Origin: Neonectria sp. B-13
Taxonomy: Eukaryota > Ascomycota > Sordariomycetes > Hypocreales > Nectriaceae
DNA length: 64,000 nt
Assembly (NCBI GenBank): GCA_002682825.1
Contig: NOKP01000001.1
Span: 4,591,296-4,655,295, forward strand
Direction: 5' to 3'
Shown: one piece after another, positions 11,263 through 22,852 of the stretch
Numbering within the stretch: position 1 is the stretch's first letter
Layout: each line of letters begins with the position of its first letter
Position numbers and translations under genes: made by a program
The notes under the pieces: model-generated
Told to the model about the DNA's origin: nothing
The model's input: only the letters and a program-made list of their open reading frames with translations
Database searches by the model: none

Positions 11263-11561
11263 TTTCACAACGCGCGAGCCTTCAGTCTCGAAACTGAGGT
11301 ATCGAGGGTGGGATGGGGATCTGGAACTTTTTCGGGGTCCTGCAGTCGCGGGCTGGAACTACAATCGTTGATTGAGTGGGCTTTATCGATAAGGCCAAGA
11401 AATCTGCCACTCCGGAGCGTGGGGACTGTGCATCTGGCACTCACCGCCTACTCTGTTGGGCGAGGCCGGGCAACTTTTGCACACGGCAGAAAGATAATTT
11501 TTTGTTCTGGCGGCGGGATGCGGCTGCGACGACGATTTTCCAAGATAGCCAAGCACCCAAA
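11263..11561. promoter_or_regulatory. Shared divergent promoter, PPR gene / RCL1
   Basis: This 299-bp spacer separates the start codons of two genes on opposite strands, so it must hold both promoters. It contains no clear TATA box. Coupling of a mitochondrial RNA factor and a nucleolar rRNA factor is inferred from layout only. Confidence 0.55.
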
Positions 11562-12776
11562 ATGTCGAATTCCTCGCCAGAATTCCTCCGGCTCACAGGC
11601 CACAGGGCCTTCACCCAGCGGGTGGTCCTGTCCACGCTGACCGGACGGCCCGTCCACATCGCAAAGATCCGAAGCTCGTCGCCCACGAATCCCGGCCTGG
11701 CCCCCCACGAGATCTCGTTCCTGCGCCTCATGGAAGCCGTCACCAACGGCAGCTCCATGCAAATCTCGTACACGGGTACCACCATCACCTACCACCCTGG
11801 ATTGATCACGGGCACCATCGCCGGCTTCGGCGCTTCCGATGGAGACATGATTGAGCACAACATCCCCATGACTTGCACCCGGGGCGTCTCCTACTTCCTG
11901 CTGCCTCTCTGCCTCTTGGCACCCTTCTCCAAGGCGCACATGAACGTGCGCTTCTCCGGGCCGGGCGTTATCACATCCTCCACCGAGACGGGCGACATCT
12001 CCGTCGACTCCTTCCGAACCGCCATCCTCCCTCTCTTCGGCCTCTTCGGCATCCCGCCCGCGCGGATAGAGCTGAGGGTGCTGCAGCGGTCATGCGCCGG
12101 ACCTGGTGGACGAGGAGGCGGTGGGTGCGTCGAGCTACGATTCGCGAGCCAAGTGCGGTTACCCAAGACCCTGCACATGAACCGCAGCCCTGGGCGGATA
12201 AAGAGGATACGAGGTGTTGCGTACTGCACAGGAGTCTCGGCGTCCAACAACGCACGCATGATCCATTCTGCGCGCGAGGTTCTGAACCCTTTCGTGTCCG
12301 ATATCCACGTCGCCGCCCAATACGACCAGGCACCGCTCGTGTCCACCGGCGATAAGGCGGGGAGCAAGAGACGGCTGGGCATCGGCTTCGGCCTGAGCTT
12401 GGTGGCCGAGTCCAGCGCGGTGGGAGTCATCTACTCAGCAGACGTCGTCGTCCCGCCAGAGGGCGGAGCGGTCCCTGAAGACATCGGCAAGCAGTGTGCC
12501 TACCAGCTCCTGGAGACCATTGCGCAGGGCGGATGCGTCACCCACGCCTCGGCTGGGACCGTTCTCGTGCTGATGGCAATGGGCTCGGAAGACGTCGGTC
12601 GCCTGAGGGTAGGCAGGGACGTTATTGGCACGGAGGAGATGGTGGGGCTTGCAAGGGATTTGAAGACGTTCGGGGCGAGCAGCTGGGGTTTGAGGGATGT
12701 GGATGACGAGACGGACGATATCATTATTTCTGTTAAGGGTTCTGGCGTTGGCAATGTGGGCAGGAAAATAGCGTGA
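11562..12776 (+). CDS. RCL1: 18S rRNA processing factor Rcl1 (RNA cyclase-like)
   Basis: Single exon, 404 residues. The whole protein matches the RNA 3'-terminal phosphate cyclase-like family: it opens with LRLTGHRAFTQRVVLSTLTGRPV, followed by GLAPHEISFLRLMEAVTNGS and SYTGTTITYHPG. The later GSKRRLGIGFGLSLVAES and CAYQLLETIAQGG segments also fit. Family members of this class lack cyclase activity and act in the nucleolus with Bms1 in the U3 processome at cleavage site A2 of pre-rRNA. I start at the ATG at 11562; the open frame extends upstream to 11376, but the family signature starts directly after 11562. It converges on the DUF1746 gene with only 86 bp between. Confidence 0.93.
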   Translation: MSNSSPEFLRLTGHRAFTQRVVLSTLTGRPVHIAKIRSSSPTNPGLAPHEISFLRLMEAVTNGSSMQISYTGTTITYHPGLITGTIAGFGASDGDMIEHNIPMTCTRGVSYFLLPLCLLAPFSKAHMNVRFSGPGVITSSTETGDISVDSFRTAILPLFGLFGIPPARIELRVLQRSCAGPGGRGGGGCVELRFASQVRLPKTLHMNRSPGRIKRIRGVAYCTGVSASNNARMIHSAREVLNPFVSDIHVAAQYDQAPLVSTGDKAGSKRRLGIGFGLSLVAESSAVGVIYSADVVVPPEGGAVPEDIGKQCAYQLLETIAQGGCVTHASAGTVLVLMAMGSEDVGRLRVGRDVIGTEEMVGLARDLKTFGASSWGLRDVDDETDDIIISVKGSGVGNVGRKIA

Positions 12777-12862
12777 AGCAACATATTTCAAGGTTCAACA
12801 TGATACACACTCACAAAGACATCCCAGCACGTACGCACGCTTGAATTTCCGTCTTAATCTTA

Positions 12863-14054
12863 CTACCGTCTATCCGTTTGTACAGACCGGGTCGTCACGT
12901 TGGCCCCGCGCCGCCGTGCCTCCAGGGCTGCCATGGTGGCTCCATAGCTCAGCGTACGGAGGGAGTGCGCAGCGGTTCTCTCGAGGTCCATGGCCGCCGA
13001 GCGGATGGAGTGTATAACATGGTATTCGCCGAGTATTGCGTTGCCGGAGCTCAGGAGGTCTGACAGGGGCGACCTCGAAGATTCCTCCGCCGACAACTCC
13101 CGGGACTGGGACTCTGATTCCCCGGTTTGCTCGTTGCCCTCGTCCGCATCGCTTGCGGGACGCAGCGGCTGCATCTCGACATCATTCGTCTCGTCGGTCG
13201 TTACCGACCCGGACATCTCGCGAGAGATGCCACGTTCCTCCGCGTCCAGATCTTCTATGCTGGGTACCGTCATTGCCTGTTGAGCGGCCAAGTCCGACCC
13301 CATGGGACGGAACGTCTTTAGCATGAGACGAAGCCTCTCTCGCTCCGTATGGACGGTCAGCATCAGACACTGGATGGCGAGGATAGCCACATCGGCTAGT
13401 ATGTAGTATAGTCGGGAGGTGGGGGGCTTCTGGCCAACAAAGTCGATGACCAAGCCGCCATGCATGTAACCTCGGTGGTAATCTGGCCCTACAGGAAGGG
13501 AGCAGAAGAGGTGTAGGAGCATGCAGATGATATTGGGGAGGACAACCAGCATGACATGCATGCGGCTCGCAGGCATGAGAAAGGGAAAGGAATCATCCTT
13601 GGGGGTCAGGTACATGTACTGGCCAACAGCTCGTAGGACGAATCGGAACATGGAACATCTAGAGATGGAACAGAGAGGTGAGCGAGCGCAACATAAAGCG
13701 AGGGGAGAAGAGGGCGGGACAGGCAGCGACGTACTCCATATAATACAACGCACTTAACTCCACAAACACCAGGGTATCAAGGCTCTTGAGCAAATGAGTG
13801 ACGAATTCCAACTTCCTGGCCAATCCAGGATTGCGCTTTCTAATCTTCTTCCTCTTGCGGCGCTGCGACTGCGACTGGGCGCGGCGTCGGGACGGAGTGG
13901 TGGTGGTGAGCTCCGCGGTTGGTTCCCAGGCGACACGATTGGCGGATGAGGTTTCGACCGAGGAGGGTTCGACTTGGTCGGAAGGCTCGACGGAGGGCTC
14001 GACGGAAGAGGCATCGTTTCGCGCCGGGGAGCTCGGCGAGGCATCATCGCTCAT
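12863..14054 (-). CDS. DUF1746 membrane protein (possibly Dsc4-like)
   Basis: Two exons, 14054-13735 and 13658-12863, give 371 residues. A disordered Ser-rich N-terminus ends in a basic patch (RRKRKKIRKR). The DUF1746 core follows, with hydrophobic segments around LKSLDTLVFVELSALYYM, HVMLVVLPNIICMLLHLF and YYILADVAILAIQCLML. These suggest three membrane helices. The splice joins YYME to CSMFRFVLRAVGQ, a conserved stretch. As I recall, DUF1746 occurs in subunit 4 of the fungal Dsc E3 ubiquitin ligase, which processes SREBP in the Golgi; that functional link is from memory and moderate. The C-terminal cytosolic tail is acidic and Ser-rich. The exon structure is well supported by phase and motif continuity. 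Confidence 0.8.
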
Positions 14055-16108
14055 TCTCGGGTCTCGTCATCTGCGGACGTGGGCGAGGGCGAGCCGATGT
14101 CTGCATAGGAGCAGCAGGGCGATGGCTCAGGGAGAGCTTGGGCAGGTCATGGGCGCCCCCCGATGTAGAAATCTGCAAGGCTGGAACGAGGGTAAAGCAG
14201 AACAGAAAGCCAGACACGTGCTTGCGGCGCAGATGAGGCCAAGGTGGGCAGGGTGTATTAATGCGAGGTGGAGGATGGCGCCACAAGGAAGTCGGGAGAT
14301 TTGGGCTTTGCAATGACGACGGTGCCTGGTGAGTGGTTGTCGTCTGGGCTGGTTCGGAGCGTTGATGACGAGGCTCCAGCGGCGGCGTTGATAAGATTGC
14401 AGGGATCCAAGGCCTTCTGGGTCGGTGCCACAACGGTTTGTCGATGGAGTGTGGCTGAGGAACAACATTAAATCCGAGTACGAAACACGGAAGTATTCGT
14501 ACTTCTAATTACAATGCACATAACGTCGTACTCAAATTGAAAAACTACGTAGTCTAACTGAATTGAATTGAAAAATGTCCGTCTTTGTCGAGGATGGCCT
14601 GACGGTAGTTGGTGACTGGCCCGTCGGGCCACATGGTTGATGAACATTTTCCCGCGAACTTCCACAGGCGCACGTTTCGACCAGGATGTTGAATGGATGT
14701 TACCTTTCCAAGCTTGAGTCTTAGTGAAGTCCTGTTGCGAGCACAAACGACAATTGAAAACGAATGACACTGGAATTCGATGGGATCTAGTCTTTGTCTT
14801 TATCATAGGGTTATCTTGCATCACCTCCGTGGTGTGTCAAAAGGTCACGTCAATGAAGAAGCTATCGGCATTCCTGTCTCCATCAACACGCGGAATGCAC
14901 TGGATGACGTAAAAAGCAAAGAGCAAGGCCAAGGTGTTTCCAATCCAGCACGGTGTAGTCTAAGTATTCTCTTCCGAAATCTAGATCGGCTCTTTCCTTG
15001 TCGGCGTTTGCATCCGGCAGCCGTGTCTGCTACGGCAGTCCCTAGTTCTAGCCCCGCAAGCCCTCCGAGTCGGCCGGCCCCATCGGCGCACAGAGGGCCC
15101 CTCTCTGTCTGCTCGCCGCCCGTTCTTGTGCAGCCAGCACGCGCGCGCGGCCGTCTTCACCACCTTCACATAGCTTATACCCCCCAGTGTGAGGCCGGCA
15201 ATTACGAAGCGAAGGCTGCCCCCCTTCATGCAAGTAAAACGGGACCCCGTGCGTCACCCGCAGCGAGCAGCCAGCAAGGGTGGAAGCATGACGAATTAGT
15301 AATTGATCCTGCCCTTGAAGATGAAGCTGAAGAGGAATAGGAGGAGGAAGAGGGTGGTGGCGTGACCCTGACTCTCGACACTGTACAGTACAGTACGAAT
15401 ATCCACGTCCGTGGTAATCGCAGCGCATGAAGAACTACGTACTCGGACTTCGCAGTAGTGTATCGATCATCAACCCACGACAATGATGCTCTGACGGCCG
15501 CGGCCCCATCGCAAACCCACCTCGCCCCCCCGCTTTTAACGCCCCTGGTCTCGTCCAGTCCCCTCAAGCTTTGGTTTTGCGGGGGAGACGCCGCGGTAGG
15601 GGCCCAAAGGGCCCTATTGGATGCGTCACCACCTGCCACCAGTCGACGACGGTGTGGGTTTGGTTAGGCGCGGCGACGGCGATTGGCGTACGACGCCACC
15701 AGTGGTCATGGACCCTCGCGGGCGCTCTAGGCGAAGCTTACCCTGCCCATCCATTGCGGGATAGGATCGACATTGCTGGCTTGTCATTAGCTGGATCCGA
15801 AGGTAGGGAGTAAGTGTGTTCGCAGTGTAGAGTAGCAGTAGCTTCTGAGCATGAGATGATGTGACTGCGCCGGAGGACGAGGGAGCGAGAGTTGGGGGTG
15901 ATGGATGGATGAGGACACTGGAACACACGCGAGTCGAGTCCAGCCAACCCATATAAGGCGTGTGCATCAGCCGCCTTCCATTCATCTTGCTCCTCCATCT
16001 CAATCCAACCTTCCAGTTTTCAAGCCCTCAAAGTACCAAGACATATTCCATCTCTCTCGCCCAACAACTTTATCCTCTTTACTCCTCGTAATCGACACCA
16101 TCACCAAA
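14055..16108. other. 2-kb divergent intergenic region
   Basis: Holds the promoters of the DUF1746 gene (-) and of the small 71-residue gene (+). Several open frames of 60-190 codons cross it, but none shows a domain or coherent splicing, so I call no gene. Confidence 0.45.
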
Positions 16109-16483
16109 ATGAATCCCGAGACTCCCCAGCCCAACCCTACCGAGACCACCGGCCGCCGTCGCGTACGTTCTCCCCTCTTCTCCGTTCCCCTCCTCCCCTC
16201 CTCCCCTCCTCCCTCTTCTGTCCCTCCTCTTCCACTAACACCCACCATCAGCTAAGCTCCAGCTTCATGCCTGCCTTCGCCAGCCTACAAGAGCAGAAGC
16301 GTGGCTCCGACGCCAACATCGCCCGCCGTGCGAGCATGTCTGACCAGGAGGCAAAGGGCGGCTTCATAAGCCAGTTCTTCCACAAGTACGTCTCCAATCG
16401 TCCCGATTCGCACCATTCCCATGATGCAATAAGCTGACGCTGATCCCTCCCTCAGCAACTTCGGCAGGAACGCTGGCAAATAA
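16109..16483 (+). CDS. Small 71-residue protein, three exons, unknown function
   Basis: Exons 16109-16162, 16252-16385 and 16456-16483 give 71 residues. All three junctions keep frame and use normal borders (GTACGT..TCAG, GTACGT..TCAG), and the leader ends in CACCAAAATG. The protein has a Pro/Thr-rich start (MNPETPQPNPTETTGRRR), then a Ser-rich stretch, a repeated ARRAS-type motif that resembles basophilic kinase sites, and FISQFFHNNFGRNAGK at the end. It has no signal peptide or membrane segment. It resembles small fungal proteins of unknown function seen in many Pezizomycotina, but I cannot name the family. Three tidy exons in so short a gene argue that it is real. Confidence 0.68.
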
Positions 16484-16935
16484 ATCCCCGAATATTGAAA
16501 TAATGACTGCAGACGGAGGAGTTGATGTATAATATGATACGTGTGACGAGTGCGGGGATGCTGGCTGGGTCCAATCGTCACCCCAAGATGAACAAGTAGC
16601 GATTTTGAATGTAGGAATAAAGAAACTTGATGATTGATTCACATATCTTGTGCCATTCTTGACTCTGGTCTTCAGTGACGTACTCATAATGTGATCATCA
16701 GGAACCCACCTCACTGAGCGGATTGATTCGGTCGTGGCTAGCCAAGCTCAAACTCTCCCGACGCTCCCGGAAATGCGTGAAACCCATCTAATGCAACCCA
16801 GACTCCCTAATTCAATCTCTTGAACGTGCTTACAGTGCCCTGTATATCGCAGATACTGGTAACCTTGAACATGGAACCGCACTCGTCTAATTATATGCCA
16901 CCCTGCCCCCAAGTGTCTAAAGGGGCATGTCGCTC
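16484..16935. other. Convergent 3' region
   Basis: Lies between the small gene (+) and PXR1 (-). Nothing else is supported. Confidence 0.5.
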
Positions 16936-18131
16936 TTACGCCTTAACCATAAAGATCTGTTGATTGTTAGCACGAACACGCTCATCAGTAAGCAAATGAG
17001 GAATACGAACCTGGTTCAACGCCGTGGTATCCATCATCGCCTGCCTCTTCTGCGCAATATATCGTGACCTCACAAAGTTCCGGCTTCCTCTAGGCGTCGA
17101 AGTTCCTGTGCCTGACGGGGTCGTGATTCCCGTGCCCGGTTCTGATCCAGCAGGTGTAGATTCCTGCGTCGCCGCAAGGCTGGTCGAGTCTGAAGCGTTC
17201 GCCTCCTCCTTTCTGCGCCTCTTCTTCTCTTTCTTTTCTTTCTTTTCCTTCTTGGCCTTTCGTCTCTTCGACCGTTCGTCTGAGGCCTCGTCTTCATCCT
17301 CAGACCCTTCGTTGGACGCCTTTTTCTCAGAATCCTTCTTAGAGCGTGATTTATCCTTCTTCTCCTTCTTCTCCTTCTTCTTGGCCTTCACATCGTCGGT
17401 GCTGTCGTTGGATTCCCTAAGCTTGCGCTCTTCCTTCCGCCTCTTTTTGCTCTTCGATTCGGATTCTCGGCCAGAGTTGTCGACATCGTCGTCGTCGCTG
17501 GCTTTTCGTTTCTTGGACTTCTTCTCCTTTTTGGCCTCCTTAGGCGCCGAATCCAAGCCCATGTCCACGTCCTCAACCTCCTCCTTAGCTTCGGGTTCGC
17601 TTGACGACTCATCTGACTCTTCCTCTTCTTTGGGTGCTTCCTTCAACTCATCGCCCACCAAGAGACCGCCTCGGACGAACCTCATGGGCCCCCATCGCTG
17701 CTCGACGTAGTAGTTGGCCTTCACGGCCAGTCGCACCTGACGATCTTCCTCAACAGCAACCTCCGTCTTGCCGTTCAACCTGCTGAGCAGGTCCTGGAAC
17801 ACGTCGAGCCCCGTGACCTCATCCTCCTTGGACCGGCTGAAGCCCAACCCCTTCATGTCATCCTTCAGCGTAACCCTGATGTAAGATGCGTTCGCAGCGG
17901 TGTGTAGTTCGGAGTGCGGCGCATCCGTGACACCGAGGAACTGGCCCGGTGACCAGCCCTGGCTTCGCAGGATCTTTTGCCCAAAGCTATTGGTATCGCG
18001 GGTCCATTTGGTGTTGTTGGGATCCTTGTTGATCCTACTCCGGCTGCGGATGGAGGGTTAGCTGTTGATAAGGCGACATGATGCCTCGATGACTAGGTTT
18101 CATACCTCTTGCCCTCAGCGAGAAGTCCCAT
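16936..18131 (-). CDS. PXR1: G-patch protein Pxr1 (PinX1/Gno1 homologue)
   Basis: Three exons on the minus strand: 18131-18106, 18043-17011 and 16956-16936, giving 359 residues. The N-terminus (MGLLAEGKS, then DPNNTKWTRDTNSFGQKIL and SQGWSPGQFLG) is the Pxr1 G-patch domain (about residues 25-75). A long Lys/Glu-rich KKEKKEKK region follows. G-patch proteins of this family stimulate the helicase Prp43 in nucleolar pre-rRNA and snoRNA maturation and can inhibit telomerase. The last 54-nt intron (17010-16957) is in frame with no stop, so the gene can be misread as continuous. Splicing gives the family ending LNQIFMVKA, which supports removal. Its 5' end faces the 3' end of ARS2. Confidence 0.9.
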
Positions 18132-18657
18132 CTTTGCGACTTGTCGGGTTCTGGTAGATGGACTTTGCTGGTTGGACTGAACTTGGAGTGGCAGGAATAC
18201 CTAAGGAAAAAAAAGGTGGGCAGTGGGGGTGGATAAGGATGGAAAATATCTTATCGAGGTCTGTGATTGGCCAGGACGGGATAAGACATTTGCATACCTC
18301 AGCCACAGGCACCGCTCACGTCGATATAACTTCCAGGGCCTTCACTGGACAAGGTGGCCGGTCACATCCAAGAACCTGCCTGAAAAGTTGACTGAGATGA
18401 AGTAAGTCCAATTATCTTTCTTAATGTAGCTTATAGTTTCCCAAAATCCCTGCAAAAAGAAGTGCCAAAAAGCAATCACGAATATTCTACACGGGGCTTC
18501 CAGGGCCCTTAGTAAGTAGCCTCTTCGGTAACCTCCCTACCAACCCGAAATCCTACGACCCTGGAACCCACGAGCCGCGTGGTGGAAATGAACAGGTCAA
18601 TCCACGAAGGGATTCCTTCCCTTTTGTCGCCTTGCCCCTCCGATCGCCAAAATCAAT
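18132..18657. other. Tandem intergenic spacer, ARS2 to PXR1
   Basis: Contains the 3' UTR of ARS2 and the promoter of PXR1, both on the minus strand. No gene is supported. Confidence 0.5.
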
Positions 18658-21433
18658 CTAGTAGTTGAGCTCTCCACCCCCACCGCTGGAAACTTGATCG
18701 AGATCTTCGTAGCTCTTGAGGCTTCGACCTTGCACTGCTTCACGCGGGCCGCCAGCTGCGGCTCCTGCACCATCTCCCCAACGGGAGCCGCCCGTGCGGT
18801 TGCGGCCACCACCACCGTCGAATCGATTGCCGCCACGGCGATCATACGGCCCTGAGCGGAACTGGCCACGCCCACTGGGCATGCCTCCTCGCCGAATAGG
18901 TCCGCCAGAGCGGTCGTCGCCCATTGGGTTCCAGCCACCAGCCTGCATGCCAGCGAACATGGGAGGGAAGTTGCCCGGAGGCATTGGGAAGCCTGGCATT
19001 CCCATCATGCTGTTCATGGAGAAGTTGCTAAGGTTGAAGCCACGAGGGGTTCCGGTGGTCGCCTGACCATTCGCCGGTGGGAAGTGGCCGTTCGAGTTGG
19101 CGTCGGTCCTGGACGGAGCGATATGGGCTGGGTCCATTACATATGAGTTGATGAGTTCGAACTACACAATCACTTGTTAGTACGACAACTGTCTCGTGAA
19201 CGCATCGGTACGTACCTCCTGCTTCATGCTATCAAGCCAGTCGGCGTGTCGCTTTTCAACGTGCTTCTTCCAGAAGTGTTCTTCCTTAAACAGCTTCGAG
19301 CATTCTGGCGCCTTGCACCTCCACTTGTGCTCGTCCTCCTGCTTGACATGCTTAAGGAGCTCTTCCTCGACCGCCTCATCAGCTGGGCGCCCACCCAGCT
19401 TTCGCATATCAACAGAACTTGGGTCCAGAATCTGAGTCAGCTTGTCCTCAAACGTCTTCACCCAGTTATAGGCCCGAAGAAGTTGTTGCTCAGTCTTGCT
19501 GGACGTGTTACGGAACTTCTTATCACCGTCGATACCTTCACCCTCGGCTTCTTCGGCAGCTTCACTGCGTTTTTTGCCAGGGAAAGGCTCTCCATTGGCA
19601 CTTGCCCAGGCAACCGCCCGGGCCGAGGACGAGAGCGTGGTGCGAGGTCGGCGTAGATGACCGCCAGGACACTTTCGAGTCAGCTCGTGGACAGAGTCGC
19701 TTTCGAACACGCAGAAGAAGCAAAAGTTGAAGACGCGACGCAGGTATTCAATCAACAAGTCGAGGTTCTTCTTTTTGATGAGAAGGTCCTCGTTGTCAAC
19801 CTCCTCCTCGTCATCGACGGCTCCCTCTTCCTCTTCGTCCTCAATGTCAATGATGCCATCTTCTTCTTCTTCATCCATGGCTTCATCCATGCCGACCTCT
19901 CGAGATTTCTTGACCTTCTTCGATGGCGTAGGGGCGACAGCAGGCTGAAGATGGCCAGCATTCTTCAAATCTTCAACCTTCTCCTCGATTTTCAAGATGG
20001 CCTGGAAATCAGATCCAAACTCTTCCTCAAACTTGTTGACAATTCGCTGTACTAGCAAAAGATCTTTGTCAATACGCTCGGGCGCAGAAAAAAGATCCCA
20101 GAGGGCCTTCTTTCTGGGATGAACGGGAGGATTATGCACTCCCACATGGCACACAAAGTCACCGCGAACCTCATCCTTTACTGTCTTGCCATTGATGGCA
20201 TCGAGAGCCTTTTCGGCAGTAGAGACAGGCTGAGGCGATGTTATCGGCTCATCTCCATCTTCATCCTTAGGATCAACACGATCAATGGGAATGACAGTTT
20301 CCGAAGAGGGATGCAGCATCACCCAACCAATGCGATGATACCGCTTGCTGGGGTTGGGATCGGACAGGGACAGCCACTTGAAGCCACCCTCCTCCTCCCC
20401 CAGGTATTCCTTACAGAAGGCCTCCAGATTTTGACGACTGACGTGAGGCGCGATTGTTTTGATGAGAAGGGTCGGTTGAAACTGGTTCTCGTCACGGATG
20501 TCTGCACCATTGCCTGGAACAAGGTCACCAACTCCGAGAATCTCGTTTGTAGCGGTCGCCTCGCCTTCCTCCTTCTCAACAACACCACCGGCCCCATTGC
20601 TTTCGCTCTTGGGAAGTCCTTCCAGGGAAAATTTATCGAAGGTGCCAGATTCGAGATCCTGCTCCCACTGGGTGTAGGCACCTCGTCGGGACTCGTTCAG
20701 CTTCCCTCGGAAGTCATCACGAATCTCCGGCACGTATCTCTCCTTGAACCATTGCTCTTTCTTGTGCTCGGATACGAAGGTACGTGCCATCTTGGCCTGC
20801 AATTCCTCCTTGTAGGAGTCGTAGGCGGCCTGGATCTTGACCTTTTCCTTTTCGCGTTCCTCTTGTGCTTCTCTGGGGCCACGGACTCTTTCGGTAGGCC
20901 GACGACCTGTGCGGATCCTCTCCTTCTCCTCCTTGATCTTCTCATTCATTCTCCACCATTCTCCAAAGTATGAGAAGCCGACTTGGTATGGGAGCTTGAC
21001 GGGATCGGCAAGAGGATTGGCAGCCAAGCCTCCAGCGGAGGCTGGGTTTTCTTGGCCTGGGACATATCGGTCAATGTTGGCAGGAGGGGAGCCGATGCGA
21101 CGTCGGTCGTCCCGGTCACGATCGTCTCGACGGGACCGAGGCTCGTAACGATCGACAGCGGCAGGAGAGCGGGAGCGCCGACGCTCACGGCGTTCATGGC
21201 CTGCGAAAGTACGGTTAGTGCCATTTCTGGGGAGGTCACACGATTGGAGGGTGATCTGGTGCGACCTCGGGGACGGGAGAAAGGCCTCAAAGGTTATGGC
21301 GGAACGCACCTGGAGATCTCCCACGGTAGAAGGGTTCGGTTCGGTCTTCTCTAGGTCGGGATTCATCGCGAGTCCAGCTTCTCTCGACTGGAGACCGAGC
21401 AGGGGCCTCCCTGAAAGACGTGTAGGAATCCAT
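18658..21433 (-). CDS. Arsenite-resistance protein 2 / SERRATE homologue
   Basis: Three exons: 21433-21310, 21200-19216 and 19161-18658, giving 870 residues. The Arg/Ser/Asp-rich N-terminus starts MDSYTSFREAPARSP and splices to RSPGHERRERRRSRSP. Next come the conserved YQVGFSYFGEWWR region, the RRM-like middle (TLLIKTIAPHVSRQNLEAFC), the acidic insert, and the LIEYLRRVFNFCFFCVFESD core. A single C2H2 finger has Cys670, Cys675, His688 and His693. The C-terminus is Gly/Arg/Met-rich. Ars2/SERRATE joins the nuclear cap-binding complex to RNA decay, small-RNA and 3'-end machineries. The ATG at 21366 lies in another frame of exon 1; starting there would leave intron 1 unspliced. Confidence 0.9.
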
Positions 21434-22852
21434 TGTCGGCAGCGATGGGAGCTAGCATAGGAACAAGTGATGTTAAGCTGAGGTCGGTCGGCCTGTGCTT
21501 GCTACTTGGTACCAGAAGGATGATTCAGGCCTGATCGAAGGCGGAGCCTATTGTTTGGCGAAATGATTGCGGTTAGAGAAATCATCCTGAACAACATTTG
21601 GACCAGCAGACGCAGGAAGAAAAGCAGGAAAACGAAGAGGGATGCCAAAGAGGCGCCATGGAGAAGGTGGCTCGAGGGCTAAAGGCCCTGGCTCATAGGA
21701 AACGAAGGGAGAGAAGACAAGATAGGAAGAAGAGGAAGGCGATGATGACGATGATGGGCACCAAATTGGAGATGCTAAGGGAGGTTGGGAGGTAAGGAGG
21801 GTAGAAACGCGAGGCTGCCGATCGGCTCTGGGTCGACGAGGTGGCCAAGGACAAGGGGGAGAGGGAGAAAGAGATGATGAAAATCGGGGGTTGACGAACT
21901 AATTGGGCGAGTGAGCGTGGCTGTAGAGATGCCGATGGCACTGTGACGGAAAGTTGCGCTCCAACAGGCCTCACCTCACACGATGCGATGGCGATGTGAT
22001 GAAGTGAAGTTGAGGAGGCTGAGTCGAGACGAGTTGAGAGTCGAGAGTTGCGCTACGCTGGCCGAAGGTGGAGCGGACCAGGCGCGCGCTGTGACGGCTG
22101 CGGGTTGGATGCAGCTGCTCTGGGGTAAGTCGAGGTACGTACCGCTTTCGCGGCGCGTTGTGACTTACTTAGTCAGGCGCGTCAGCGGTACTTAGCACTG
22201 TGTAGTATATGTCACACAATGGTGCAACGCATACAGTTTTTGGACAGTGCAAACTGGGAGAGCACGCATATCTTCGGGCCAATGACACGCTGCACCGGGG
22301 TTCGGCTGGAGGGTGGCGATCTCCGGTTCGGGGCAGCAGCGTCGTGGGCGCTGGGGGTGCTGGGGCTCGCCGCTCTGCTATCACTCGTGGCCCTTTCATC
22401 ATGGGCACTGTGGCGGCGCTTGCTCTTTAAAGACCAGCGACACGGCTGCGTCAACTGGCTGCCTTTACCGCTATGTTCTCCCATCGTCGCTTGTTCAACT
22501 TGTCCAAAGTTGGAGGAATTGACTGGGCTTACTAAACCACATCTTACCGTCCCTCCCGTCCCCTCACATTTACTCAACCTTTGTTTCCTGGGCTCCCCAG
22601 CTTCTCTCCGCTCGCTTGTCTTACCCAGCTTCCACTTTCATCGGCCTGCCCCACCTTCCACCCATCGTCGATGATAGCAATCAACCTTGAACTGGGTGGC
22701 AACACAACACATGTCCTGGGAAGACTGCAAACTGTTCGTCTAGGGTTCGCCCCAAATTAAGTTGGCTCCGGATCCATGACTACTCCCATTCCTACATCTA
22801 CATCTTCAGCTCCATCTTCGTCTCGGAGTCGACCTCTGGGGCCGTTGACGAG
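21434..22852. other. 1.4-kb divergent intergenic region
   Basis: Carries the promoters of ARS2 (-) and the Moco sulfurase gene (+). A 151-codon frame at 22219-22674 has one hydrophobic stretch but no homology I recognise; I treat it as chance. Confidence 0.45.

Noticed and set aside
20119..20973. 284-codon plus-strand frame inside ARS2
   Set aside because: Antisense shadow of the ARS2 exon; the minus-strand frame has clear family motifs.
22219..22674. 151-codon frame with one hydrophobic segment
   Set aside because: It lies in the shared upstream region of ARS2 and the Moco sulfurase gene. The hydrophobic stretch alone is weak evidence, and no family is recognised.
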